DNA of 64,000 bases from Culex pipiens pallens (Eukaryota; Arthropoda; Insecta; Diptera; Culicidae). The notes below the pieces were generated by a model, which searched no databases, had not been told where the DNA came from, and saw only the letters and a list, made by a program, of their open reading frames with translations. The stretch is taken from contig NC_068938.1 of the NCBI RefSeq assembly GCF_016801865.2, positions 194,887,788 through 194,951,787 of the forward strand, read 5' to 3'. The translations under genes were made by a program, and so were the position numbers. Of the stretch, positions 44,689 to 55,649 are shown in pieces; position 1 is the stretch's first letter, and the number at the start of each line of letters is the position of its first letter.

Positions 44689-45539
44689 ATGAAGTTCTTC
44701 TCAGTAATTTGGTAACCAATTTGAAGTTGCAATTTGCCTGAAAATCTTTATTTCAAAAACACGTATAATTTGACAGCTTTGCAACTCTGTCCCTTGTGGC
44801 TGGCTACGACCTCACCGATGTGCGAAAGTTCATTGGCCCCGATAAGTTCCAGGTGGTGGAGCAACAGATTCGTGACATTGTCCAGGTGGACGGACTTGCT
44901 GGCCGAGTGGATCAACTGGAACGGACCAAAAGGACATCCGAAGCAAAGATGCGTGGTTTCGAAGGGGAAATTAAGAAGTTGATGGTTTCAAATGAAAAGT
45001 TGAGCAAAATTGTAGTGAAATTGGAAAGTCAAAACGATGTCTTGGGAAGGTCATTGAAGAACGCACTGGAAAATTTAAGAAAGTCAACTGAAGCTAATTC
45101 CGCCGAAATTAGTCAGCTCAAAACAAACCAAAATAGGCAAGGTGAATCGGTGACGAATAGTTTTAAAACCATGGAAGCAAGTATTTTGGAAATACGAGAA
45201 AAATGCCTTTCACTAAATCAGGAGTGGTCAAATAAGTGGCAAAATCAGTCGGAAATCAACGAGCAGTCGGAAAAACTAACTTTGAGCGAAAAATGCTCAA
45301 ATATCGAGAAAGGAGTGCAGTTTAATGCGCGTAAAATTGAATCGCAGGATGATGAATCGATTAAACTGAGGAAATTGGTGGAACTATCAAGTGCAAGAAT
45401 CATGCAGCAAATTTCTGATTTGAAATCAGACTTATATGAAAAAGGCAGCAATATTTCAAAAAGTGAGAATCAAATTGCTGACCTTTTTGGGTGCACATTG
45501 GATACTGTAAAGTTTTTAGTTGAAAACATTGGTCATTGA
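44689..45539 (+). CDS. Secreted coiled-coil protein, 261 aa (paralogue 2)
   Basis: Two exons: 44689-44711 and 44777-45539, with a 65-nt GT-AG intron splitting the same codon as in the paralogue at 40470. The product begins MKFFSVICFATLSLVAGYD, a signal peptide, then a mainly coiled-coil chain. Shared landmarks with paralogue 1 are V/M-D-Q-L-E-R followed by K-R-S/T-S, a Q-N-D-x-L-x-x-S-L segment, N-Q-E-W/F with K, then Q-S/T-E-I-N, and the C-terminal D-L-F-G-C-T with K-F-L. It is about 160 residues shorter, mainly through loss or non-expansion of the central coiled coil. It has two sequons and three mature cysteines, versus eight and one in paralogue 1. No canonical AATAAA is obvious in the first 200 nt downstream. 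Gene spacing is 2.9 kb in the same orientation, which fits tandem duplication. Function unknown. Confidence 0.83.
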
Positions 45540-46577
45540 AGCTTGAAGAACAATTGAGTGTAGAATCTTGCAGCATTTTAATACTTTATTTTTAATTTGA
45601 GAATTTGACAAAATAGGCTCAGAACTCCGATGAGTTATAAATTTAAATCTGGCAACAATGTAGTACGATATTGACTAAGCTATGCTTTTTTTCTCTGTAT
45701 CTCTAATCAGTTGAATCAATCGAAGCAAATACAAATTAATTTCCTTCAATCGATCGATTGAACCTTTTATTAAAAAAACACATTCCTCAGCGATGCATCA
45801 CTTCTTCTTTTTCTTCCTTATTCAAACACTGTTTAACGCGATCAGCAGCAACAAATTAATTTACAATTATTAACCCATCACAAGCCCAAGCTTTGTCCAC
45901 CACAATTGCTCACTCGTTGCACTTCAACACCATTCAACTCCATCCATCCATTCCGCGACGACCCGCTGTCAGCGCGGAACACTTTGTCGCTCAAAGTCCC
46001 AACAAGAGATGCACTATTCACACAGAAGATCCAGCGATACCCACCGACGATCCAATCGATAAGCTCAAGTCTGCCAACCGAGTTGGGATAATTGAATAAT
46101 AACCGCCGTCTAATACCCATGCAAGAACTTGTCGACTTGACGTTTTGTACGAACTGACAGAGTTCGCGAAACGGAGTTCAAGCTCGAGATTCGGCTAGGC
46201 CATGGTCACATCTTTGTGGCTCCGCCACCACCACCGCCACCGCCATATGTTGTGACGGCTCTGGAATCAGGTGGGTAGGGATGCTCGAGAAGTTTCGTTT
46301 GGATGGGAAATTCTTTTCCGCATTCGCCCTTTTGATTGACCCTTTTGGTAGCATTGCTGCTTGGAAGGCACGTCGAAGATTCATCTACTCATTTTTTGTA
46401 ATTGGCGTACACGATCGAATATACCTTCCTCGGTAGCACGTCAGCTCGGAAGGCACGGTGACGAGTATTGTTTCAATGCGATTTAAAGAGTCCTCTTCAT
46501 AGCATGGCAGCTCGAAAGGCATCTCAAACATCGTTGATGATTTTATCGTCCAGCGCTAACGATGATCATAAATGGGT
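45540..46577. other. Non-coding stretch with a GC-richer island and a small degenerate triplicate
   Basis: 45780-46380 is GC-richer and unique-looking. At 46345-46525 the motif TAGCA, then AGCTCGGAAGGCA, occurs three times in degenerate form (67-84 bp apart). No convincing gene. Confidence 0.45.
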
Positions 46578-47041
46578 TTTGATAATGATAACTATAATAT
46601 TATAGTTACATAAAATCTACTTTGATTACGATGCAAAATCTACTTTAAAATTTAGTTATCTCCAACAAAACACTCACAGATATTTAGCAAATTTTTTTTT
46701 GTAGATACCTCATTTTAAATAATGTTGAACATCTCACAGCCAAATTTTGAAAAATCATAAACAGCATTTAAGCTTTTTTGTAAAATATCTTCAATTTCAC
46801 AAAACAACGTATTTTAAAAATTCTTTTATTTTTAAATTATGCAACAAAGCCTGAATTTTACATATTTTTTTAAATCAATCAAAGCTTTTGGTATTAAATA
46901 ATAAGAATACCGTTTTTTATGCTATTTCAATTTTTGATTGAGTGCGAATTAATGTAATTAAATATAATTCGTTTTTCTCGAATACAAAAAAAAAATATTG
47001 CTAATTGTTGAGTACATATTTCTTCAAAAAGGAAAAAAAAT
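46578..47041 (+). repeat. Direct repeat unit left of the assembly gap
   Basis: Begins GATAATGATAACTATAATAT and ends with AAAAAGGAAAAAAAAT at the gap. It aligns in order with 47142-47720 (ATCTACTTT, CACTC, AGATATTTAGCAAA, AAATAATGTTGAA, ATATCTTCAATTT, ATACCGTTTTT, ATGCTATTTCAA). Confidence 0.7.
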
Positions 47042-47141
47042 NNNNNNNNNNNNNNNNNNNNNNNNNNNNNNNNNNNNNNNNNNNNNNNNNNNNNNNNNNN
47101 NNNNNNNNNNNNNNNNNNNNNNNNNNNNNNNNNNNNNNNNN
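47042..47141. other. Assembly gap (100 N)
   Basis: Exactly 100 undetermined bases, a conventional placeholder length. The true size is unknown. The open frame spanning it is meaningless. Confidence 0.99.
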
Positions 47142-47720
47142 GATAACGATAACCATAATATTATCGTTACTTAAAATCTACTTTTTAAATGAGTTGACAC
47201 CAACAAACACTCGCAGAAATTTAGCAAAATAATGAGTTTTTTTTCTGTAAATACTTATTAAGTTTAAATAATGTTGAAAATATCAATTACTGCCAAATTT
47301 TGTAAAATCATAATCAAAATTCGAGCTTTTTTTGTGAAATATCTTCAAAATTTGAGCTTTTTCTGTAAAACAAGCCTTACCCGACAAACTTCGTTCTGCC
47401 TTTTTTTCGAACAAAACCGTCGAAATTTTTTATATATATAGATATCTTCAATTTAAGAAAATAACGTACTTAGAAAATACTCTTATTTTCAAATCGTGCA
47501 ACAAATAATGAATTTTTAAATATTTTAAATCACAATCAGAGTATTGGTAAAAAATAATAAATTTACCGCAGAATACCGTTTTTCATGCTATTTCAAGTAA
47601 AAGTTGCATGCGGATAATAGTAAATATTTAAAATTAATAAATAAAGAATTCGCTTTTATCAAAGCCAATAAAAATTTTGCTAACTGTTGAGAACATATTT
47701 CTACAAAAAGGAAAAAATGC
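47142..47720 (+). repeat. Direct repeat unit right of the assembly gap
   Basis: Begins GATAACGATAACCATAATAT immediately after the gap and matches 46578-47041 with moderate divergence. It carries an insertion near 47350-47450 and ends with CTACAAAAAGGAAAAAATGC. Confidence 0.7.
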
Positions 47721-50616
47721 GAAAATTTAAAAAAAAACACTATAAGAACCATTTATGTAAATAGAGAATCTATAATGTGACATTCTATAAAAATTCAGAT
47801 ATTTTAATATTATTTTTCGAAATTCATTGAAAATTTTGGTCTTGCATTATGAGGTTGTTTCAATAATCCCAAAAAAAAATGATGCAAGACAATATTTAAA
47901 TAATTTGTTAAAACTTGTTTAAAATTTTGAATCCAAAGTTTTCTATTGATATGAATATGAATTTCATAATTCATCTCTCTTATCAAGGTCCGAAAAACAC
48001 ATATTAAAAAATAATCCGCTTTCGATTAAAAAAACACAATTTTAAAACATAAATGTGATTGTCATATATTTACATTTATTGGTTTCCGAAAACATTTTTA
48101 TATTTTTTTCAGGATCATCACACAAAATTTCGGGTTTTCGAAAAAATTTCGATCAAATCAAAAAACAATACCGTTCTTTGCGTCTTTGTATGACACCCAT
48201 ATCATGAATCAAAATCATCGAAGTTTTAGTATTTTCAACTAAGTACGGTATTTTGACAAAATGGTAGTATTCTAGACCAACAACAAAAATGTTGGTAAAA
48301 TTCTTTTAAAATTTTGCTTCGTTTGAAATTTATTTTGAAAATCTTGAAAAATCAAATGTTTTTAACAAAATGCGCTTTTTTGGATTTATTTTTTAAATTT
48401 TGACGAAATACTAACATAATATAAAAATACTTACAAAATTTAGATTTGATTGCTTTTGAGAAAATTTTGATATTTTCATATTTTTTTTGACTTTCATAAT
48501 TTTCAATAAAGTTTGGCATATTTGGTAAAATTGGAACACTGTCGACCGACTTTAAATATATTGTGATTTTTATCAACAAAATGTTGTTTCATGAAAATTT
48601 GAGTATTTTCACCAATAAACAATTGATTTTTTGGTATATTTGAGAGAAAAAAAAACCAAAAAAAATTTATGGAATGAAAAAATAAAAAAAAAATTAAAAA
48701 AAGACCAAACCAAACATAAAAATTTAATATTTTCAACAAAACATGGTACTTTCTAGAAAATTTAAGTATTTTTGACCATATCCAAGTATGTTGCGAAAAA
48801 TTTGAAAATTTTGTTTTGTTTGACCTCCTATGTTACAACTAATAAAAAATTGAGTATTTTCAACAAAAAACGTTTTTGACATTTTTTTATGTTTTTGAAT
48901 TTTTTGACACCCAAATTTTAATATAGTCAGATTTTTTTTTATAAATTTTAGTATTTTGGAAAAACATTTAGTATTTTAGACCGAAAATTATATATTGTGA
49001 TTTAATTTACCAAATTTAGTTTTGTAATTTGAGTATTAAAATACGGTTAATTTTTTTGTATATTCAAAAAAAAAATTAATAATCAATAAAAGAAAATTAA
49101 GTAAAATTATCAAACCAAACATGAAATTGAATATTTTCAGCAAAACTTGATACTTTTAGAAAAAAATTGTATTTTTTTACTTTGCAAATAATAAAAAAAT
49201 GAGTATTTTAAACAAAATACGCTTTTGAGAATTTTTTTATATTTTTGACTTGTGTCAAACCTTTATTTTTAAAATTTTAGAACATTTAATTAAGTACAGT
49301 ATTTTGTCAAAATTCTAGTATTTTAGACAGACAATAAATATATTGTGATTTTTATTAACAAAAAGGTTTATTCAAATAAACGCTGCAATCTAGTAATTTA
49401 GACAAAAAAAAGAAAAAAAGAGAACTCTTACAAAATTTCGCTTTTTTGCTCACCCATATATATTGTGGAAATTCTTATAAAATTGGTTTTGTGGAAAACC
49501 CCCATATTGCAATTCATCAACATTTTAGTATTTTTAACACCAGACGGTATTAAGTGTAAATTTTATGAATAAAAAAAAAAGGAATTATTTTTACAAAATT
49601 TGGCTTCCATATTGCTTATCAAGAAATTTTCTCTACAAAATTACTATATTTTGTGATTTTATTTATGTGTTTGACCAAACACAATAATGTTGTGAGTTAT
49701 TTTGTAAAATTTTCCTTCGTTTGATACCCAATAAATGTTTTTTTGTGAAATTTTTCGTATTTTTGATCAAAACAATTTATTCCGAAAATTATTTGAACAG
49801 TTCCAACAAAGAAATCAGAAAATTTTAGTTTTTTGCAAAACAAAAAATACTGTGTTGTTCAAGTTTGACACATTTAAAGTTTATTACACAAATTTGTGGA
49901 TTTTCAATTTCTTAGATCAAATTATTCAAAACCTTGCAGAAATACACCAACAATGAACCTTAATTTTCTTAAGGTTTCAAAAACCGTTCAGCTCTCAAAA
50001 TTCTAAAAAATCCCAAAAAGACATTTTTTTCGTAGCTTCGCTAAATATTAGCAAATAGTTTCACCGAAACTTCCACTTCATGACCATCTCTAACCCATCG
50101 CTGACGATCATCGAATTCACACCTGTATCGTGACTTCCAGCAGCTTCCACCACCAACAACAACTGCTTACCTACCAACAACCAGCGCAATGATCCGGAGT
50201 TATTTGAACAAATCGACGTCTAATGTCCACCGATGATGCGCGGTGGTCCAGCATCCAGCAGAGCTCTAGGTTTGTCTAGCTGCGGCAAGGTCAAGTACAT
50301 CTCTTGATCGCGCGTTGCTCGGCCACGGGCAATTGATCGCTGAAGAGCTTACTCGGAGGGGGAGGTTGGAGGGGGTCTTGCAATTATTGTTTATCGAGTA
50401 GTTGCCGAAAATTGGTTGTTTTGGTTTGGTGTGCCGGGTGAGCACGTGTACGACGAGATTTTGGGAGGGCAAAAAAAGAGGCATTACCGGAGATATCTGC
50501 GCGCGCGTCGAGAACGAGCGATATGATTAATCGTGTTTCCAGCGTGCGCGCTCGGCTTAATTTTGGGAGGAAGGGGAGCTTTTGGATGAGCCGGTTGACG
50601 GTCTCGGTCGGTTTGG
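47721..50616. other. Decayed repeat (48150-49960), then the lipase upstream region
   Basis: 48150-49960 is built of degenerate GAGTATTTT, TTTGATACCC and TACGGTATTTTG units like those at 16010-16860 and in the 20-21 kb foldback. 50050-50616 is GC-richer and probably holds lipase regulatory sequence; I can name no specific site. Confidence 0.5.
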
Positions 50617-50754
50617 TATATTTGATCTTGACGCTTCAGTGAGAACTCCGCCATTAGATCATACAGGGCGACCTGGACGACGACGGTTACAAGAGGAGTG
50701 TGTTCAGTGTTCTAGTGACTTTGGTACGGCACGGATTCTTCGCAGATAACCGCG
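50617..50754 (+). promoter_or_regulatory. Putative core promoter and 5'UTR of the lipase gene
   Basis: A TATATTT box begins at 50617 and an arthropod initiator TCAGT lies at 50636-50640, which would place +1 near 50638. The TATA-to-initiator distance is a little short (about 21 nt), so only one of them may be used. The implied 5'UTR of about 117 nt leads into the ATG at 50755. No transcript evidence is available. Confidence 0.35.
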
Positions 50755-53700
50755 ATGCAGCGCCGCAGCATCACGCCGACTCTCTTCCTGGTCGCGGCGA
50801 TCTTCTCCCGGCCGATTCTGCCGCTGCTCTTCCGGGCCGATTGCGTTTGCGATCCACTTAACGCCTTTCTGGACTCACTTCCGCTGAATCGCGAACGAAC
50901 GGTAAACATCGAGTTTCACACGAGTGATTAGTACCTCAAATTCACACCTCTTGCCCACCGTATAGGATCAACTGTTGACGCTGGATGGCTACCAAGGTCG
51001 ATCGTACCGCGTGGTCACCGCCGACGGGTACGTACTCAAACTGTACAGAATTTGGCGCGATCAACCTCCGTCCGCGAACTCCACCCAGGAAGCGATCCTG
51101 CTCATGCACGGGATCCTCAACTCTTCCGCGGATTGGTTGGCCCTCGGCCCAGGCAAGTCCCTCGCATACCAACTCGTCGATCGAGGCTTCGACGTGTGGA
51201 TCGCCAACAGTCGGTCGAGTCTCAACTCGCACCAGCACGAAAAACTATGCACGTGCTCCAAGGAGTTCTGGAACTACAGCTGGCACGAGATCGGATACTA
51301 TGACCTGGCGGCCACGATCGACAAGGTGCTGGAAAAGTCCCAGCAGCCGAAGCTGAGGTTGATCGTGTTTTCCGAGGGAGGAGGTGCGGGGTTGGTGTTG
51401 CTATCAACGCGACCCGAGTACAACGATAAGCTGAGCTCGCTGGAGGCGATGGCGCCCGGAGCGATGGTTTCGAACACCTGGTACAGGTTTCTGGCGGGAC
51501 CGCTCGCGAAAATTCCCAAGGTTTTTAAGGTGAGTAGGTGTGAATCGGGGTGTGATAGATCGTATGGACTAATTATCGGGATATACAGAAGAATTTATTT
51601 TCATCCGGATAACTTTTTATCTCTGAGACTGATAATGTGATATTACAATTTATTCGTGTTGACCGGATTTGAATCAGGATTTGCTCCAAAAAGACAAAAT
51701 TGTGAAGTTCGTTCTTTTGAAATATTACTATTAACGATATGGGAAGAAATGTTTGGGAGCCTGTTACATTACTGCATTTTGTAATGTTTTCAAAAATTTA
51801 TCTTGTCATTATTAACCAAATTTGATATTTATTTGACAAATTGATTTTTTAAAGCTTTGGAAGAAGACAAAAATACAAATTTTGGATGAATATGTATCAC
51901 TTTTTCTTAGAAACTTTTCATATTTCTGGCATGGATTTTCGCAACATATTTTAGCATGAATTTTCGTAACATTAACTTCTACAAATTGTAGGATTTTTTA
52001 ATGAAGAAAATAAATTAAAACAATATGATAAATTTGAGACTTTTTTTGAATTGGCGTTATTCTGTTATTTTAAAACGCTGAAATTATGTTAAAATTAGTA
52101 TTTTTTTTCAAAAAAATTATGATTTTTTTATATTTTGTTATGGAAACCTGCATTTGTAAACAAATTGCCAATCGTTTTTTGAAATTAATGTTAAAATTTC
52201 TCATCGATTGATACCCGCATTGCAAGCTTATTAAAATTTTAGTTTATTTAAAAATCATGGTGGAAATATAGAAAAGTTCATGTTATATTCATGCAAACCA
52301 AATAGTAAAAATCCAAGTCAAATTTAGCAAAAATTGTAACTTTTTGGAATTAAAATTGAAAATTTTGAAACAGTTATCGAATGTTATGAAAAATGGAAAG
52401 AAATAAATTATGACCTTTTTCCACATCCATTTTGCAAATAAAAAATGGCTTCAACAATTACTTAACTGTAAAAAATTTAGACCAAAAAAAAAATATCGTG
52501 AAGCTGACACTGTATTTTTAAAATAAATCGACATAAACTTTGGAATTGAAAAAATACGATTTTAAAAAAATATTCAATTATTTACAACAATTATAATTCA
52601 AAATATGTTTAAATATGAAAATTCTAAAACTCAATCATAATTACTAATAATTCATTTTCATTATTAAATAAAGGTTTAAAAATCACTTTTTTGTTAACTT
52701 GAAACATAAAAAAAATCAAATCAGTCGAATTTTTTTAAAAATATATAATATTTAAAGATTTTGAAAACCTGATATTTTAAAATAATTCCAACTTTTTTTT
52801 AAAATTGAACTTATTTTTTTTTATTCTATATTTTTGAGTTGTTTTGTTTTTGATTTCTTAAATTTTCATAAATGTTTGGGTTTTCATTTTCAATTTCGAC
52901 ATTTTTAATAATGAATTTTCGAAACAATTTTATTGTTTTTTTTTGTGAAACTTTTTGTTTGTTTGTATCTTTTCTTTTTTTATTATTGAATTTAAGTATC
53001 CTTCTTATCCTTGCCTTCCTCATCACAATAAGGAAAGGCTATAAAATCAGTCAAAAAATAATCTTCGTAATTGAATATTAGAATTAGAGCATATGTTGCT
53101 AGAAAACCAAGCTTAGAGAAATTTAAAAGTTCAGAGAAATTAACTTTAAAAAAAGAAAATATAAAAAAATAATAACAAATATAAAAACAAATAATTCCAA
53201 AGTAACAAAAAAAAAATGAAATTTTCTAAAATTAGATTTTAAAAAATATGTTAATCCAAAGTTGTTTTGGCTTTCAACCAATATCAGACATATTGTGGTT
53301 TGGTTGAGCGTTTTAGCAGAATGCATTACTATGAATACAAAGAGACGAGTTGTTCTTTTTAATTCCGCCATATATTTTTAATATCTTGACAGATACGTAT
53401 TTCGTCTACTACTTGCAGACTTCATCAGTGTTCTGTTCTCGACTGAACAGAACACTGATGAAGTCTGCAAGTAGTAGACGAAATACGTATCTGTCAAGAT
53501 ATTAAAAATATATAGCGGAATTAAAAGGAACAACTCGTCTCTTTGTGTTCATATCAGACATATATCAAATTTTGTTATGATAACATAAACTATTATTAAA
53601 CTCTTATGCAAAAGTGGATTTTGCAAGAATATTCTATAACACTTTTTGGTTATTTTAATTTTGTTATTTTCGTCTGCCCGGGTTGTGTTTTCAAATCCAG

Positions 53701-54479
53701 AGTTTGTTTAAATCAATTCGTTTTTAGGAGTGATTTTAATTGGGAATTGTCTCTGAATTTTGATATTGTTATATTGATTGGATTGATTTACTATCCAGAA
53801 TACTTTGGTGAATACAATGCATTATTAACTAGAGAGGACTCTGTACCTTGTAATTCTGAATCCATCGAAATTCTGACGAATGTTGCCGCTAAACATACAT
53901 CATTTAGAATGTTCAATGTGAGTCCATACGAATCATCCCGATCATGCCTCAATCAACTCAAACCTCCCCCCTTCCACCCCTCAGTCCCTCTACGCCCTGT
54001 ACTCCACCAACCAAGTCACGGTGCAGGCCTGCGAGCGGGAGAAGATCGCCTGCACCAACGTGTACTACCAGATCGTGGCCGGCGAAAGTGCCGGCATGAA
54101 CCGGTCCGTGGTGGACCGACTGTACCAGAGTCTCCCGGCCGGGGCGTCCATGAAGGAGGTCCAGCACTACATCCAGGTCATCTGGACCAAACGCTTCGCA
54201 CCGTACGACTACGGCTGGGAGCGGAACATGGAGCTGTACGGAAGCAAGGTTCCGCCGGAGTATCCGCTGGATCGGATCACCGTGCCGGTCAACTTCCACT
54301 ACGGGCTGGCGGACAAGATCGTGGACGCGACCGGCGTGGAGTGGGTTGCGGCCAAGCTGATCAACAGTGCGCGGGTGCGGATGCGGGCGTACGACCGGCT
54401 GCAGCACTCGGACTTTATCTTTGGCGATGCGGCGCACCAGCTGGTGTACAACGAGGTCATCAGGTGGATCATGGAGTGA
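50755..54479 (+). CDS. Acid/gastric-type lipase (alpha/beta hydrolase, lipase-3-like), 401 aa
   Basis: Three exons, all phase 0: 50755-50901, 50966-51529, 53985-54479. Introns are 64 nt and 2455 nt, both GT-AG. The product starts with a hydrophobic signal peptide (MQRRSITPTLFLVAAIF...). An N-terminal ab-hydrolase-associated lipase segment follows (about 57-80, ending TADGYVLKLYRI). Then come the H-G oxyanion motif in LLMHGIL (about 94-100), a nucleophile elbow V-F-S-E-G with Ser185, Asp347 in HYGLAD and His378 in LQHSDFIFG. Length and triad spacing match the lysosomal/gastric acid lipase family (about 400 aa). Such enzymes hydrolyse triacylglycerol or cholesteryl esters and are secreted or lysosomal; insect members often act in digestion. 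The elbow lacks the usual first Gly of GxSxG (Val instead), so activity is likely but not certain. AATAAA lies at 54533, just after the stop. Confidence 0.92.
53012..53055 (-). repeat. End fragment of the GCCTTCCTCAC element (copy 3)
   Basis: TGCCTTCCTCATCACAATAA, then GGAAAGGCTATAAAATCA, is the reverse of the right ends at 380-421 and 15140-15178. Confidence 0.7.
53252..53682 (-). mobile_element. CCCGGGCAGACGG MITE remnant, interrupted by a foldback
   Basis: Reverse orientation. 53252-53293 (CCAAAGTTG...GGCTTTCAACC) and 53564-53682 (TTTTGTTATGATAACATAAA ... CGTCTGCCCGGG) match consecutive parts of the 59278 copy. The intervening DNA is a later insertion. The far end is lost. Confidence 0.7.
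53294..53550. mobile_element. Foldback element with 106-bp near-perfect arms and 13-bp target duplication
   Basis: ATATCAGACATAT occurs at 53281-53293 and 53551-53563. The 257-bp insert begins with 39 nt of unique sequence. It then has arms 53333-53438 and 53445-53550 around a 6-nt loop; the arms include TATCTTGACAGATACGTATT and TTCGTCTACTACTTGCAGAC. Only a few mismatches are visible between arms. Confidence 0.88.
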
Positions 54480-54532
54480 TGCCCCTAGTTGGGTGCCATG
54501 TTGTTGATGTTGTACAGTGTAAAGTTGTTTGA

Positions 54533-54538
54533 AATAAA
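54533..54538 (+). promoter_or_regulatory. Polyadenylation signal of the lipase gene
   Basis: AATAAA 54 nt after the lipase stop codon, followed by a GT-rich stretch. Position and context fit a short 3'UTR. Confidence 0.7.
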
Positions 54539-54559
54539 GGTTGTACAGTTTGCTAGATG

Positions 54560-55085
54560 TAAGAGTACTTCGAAAATCATGTTTCTTCCGGCAATAGTCA
54601 CACCTGACTTGTAGTGGGTCCTCCAGCAGCCATAACCGGAATCCAATTAAGATCCGATTGCTCCCCACAGATCCGTCTTCAACGGCCTCCAAGCGTGTCA
54701 AGTCCTTGACTTCATCAACAGCATCGAATGCTCATCTTCACAGTGTCGTTCGTCGTTTCACATCCCATTACATCAATTTTAATGTAATTAAATTTGTTGC
54801 CCACCGTTTCGCCACAATAACTCACCTGGAAGAGAGGAAGAGGTACGCAGGCAGCATGTCTCTGTACCGAGAGCCATTGCGTTGTTCTGGGTGACCTAGC
54901 AGCAGCGCAGTGTCGTGGCGCCTTGGTAGGGTGGTCGCAAATTTTACAGTGAGGGTGGTGTTATGGAGCACTTTATTTTTGAAAGGATAAGTGCTAGTCG
55001 ATTGTTACTTAAACAAAAAGGTCACTCCTTCTAAGAAAATTTCTTCGAATGTAATTTTGCTGAATTGTTCGTTTTAATTTCAATA
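54560..55085. other. Non-coding stretch downstream of the lipase
   Basis: Moderately GC-rich. A minus-strand frame that runs into it is antisense to the lipase last exon and not credible. No gene seen. Confidence 0.4.
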
Positions 55086-55256
55086 AGGCTTCATCCATAT
55101 AGTACGTCACGCTAAAATCAGCCAAAATTTACCCCCCCTCCCCCCCCCCCCTTTGTCACGTTTTTCCTATACTTATAACACGTAATGTCACACTTGCTCA
55201 TACCACCCCTCCCTCCCCCCCCCCCCTAGAGTGTGACATACTTTATGGATGGCGCC
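55086..55256. mobile_element. Short MITE with poly-C tracts
   Basis: 171 bp with inverted ends AGGCTTCATCCATATAGTAC and GTGTGACATACTTTATGGAT-GGCGCCT (imperfect). Inside are two C-rich tracts (about 55129-55151 and 55206-55227). No coding capacity. Confidence 0.7.
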
Positions 55257-55318
55257 TAAATAATAAATTTAAAATAATGCAAAGAAATCGAAAATATATG
55301 TTGGCATTGACAAAAAAA

Positions 55319-55636
55319 CGACCGAGCCACGTAGCCTAGTGGTAACGCTCCCGCCTAGTAAGCGGCAGATCGGGGTTCAAATCCCGGCTCGGAACAACAC
55401 GACTGGTGATCGTTTCTCTTCTGGATTCGATTGCTTAGTAAAGGGAAGGTAGTGTATCGTCACAAACTGGACCTTATCACGACACCTTAGGGAGGCGACC
55501 TATGGAATGTTAACATTAACCTTAACATGTTAACATTAAGTTGAGAATGAAATTGCCACTGAATCCGCTTTGTAAATGCCGGCCCCGATACTCTTCAAGG
55601 GTGTTCCCCTCAGGAACAGGGAAAGATTTACTTTTT
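55319..55636 (+). mobile_element. tRNA-derived SINE with 13-bp target duplication
   Basis: The head (about 55320-55394) has A-box-like TAGCCTAGTGGTAACGC and B box GGGTTCAAATCCC, with an anticodon-like arm CCGCCTAGTAAGCGG. A tRNA-unrelated body of about 240 bp follows (ACCTTAGGGAGGCGACCTAT, TGCCGGCCCCGATACTCTTC). ATTGACAAAAAAA flanks both sides (55306-55318, 55637-55649), and an A-rich run follows. Non-coding. Confidence 0.82.
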
Positions 55637-55649
55637 ATTGACAAAAAAA

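Larger units (their letters stand above)
51530..53984 (+). other. Second intron of the lipase gene (2455 bp) with nested transposon remnants
   Basis: Donor GTGAGTAGG, acceptor CCCACCCCTCAG. The interior is AT-rich and holds the end fragment of the GCCTTCCTCAC element (53012-53055, reversed), a split CCCGGGCAGACGG MITE (53252-53682) and a foldback insertion (53294-53550). Both flanking exons are GC-rich, so the boundary in base composition is sharp. Confidence 0.85.

Noticed and set aside
47005..47232. Open frame spanning the run of N
   Set aside because: It exists only because undetermined bases contain no stop codons.
53606..54532. 308-aa open frame on the + strand over the lipase last exon
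   Set aside because: It is out of frame with the lipase exon at 53985-54479 and reads through intron DNA and a MITE. The Arg/Gly-rich part is a frame shadow.
53958..54701. 247-aa open frame on the - strand
   Set aside because: It is antisense to the lipase last exon, which is GC-rich and so leaves the opposite strand open. Its His/Asp/Val-rich composition is not protein-like.
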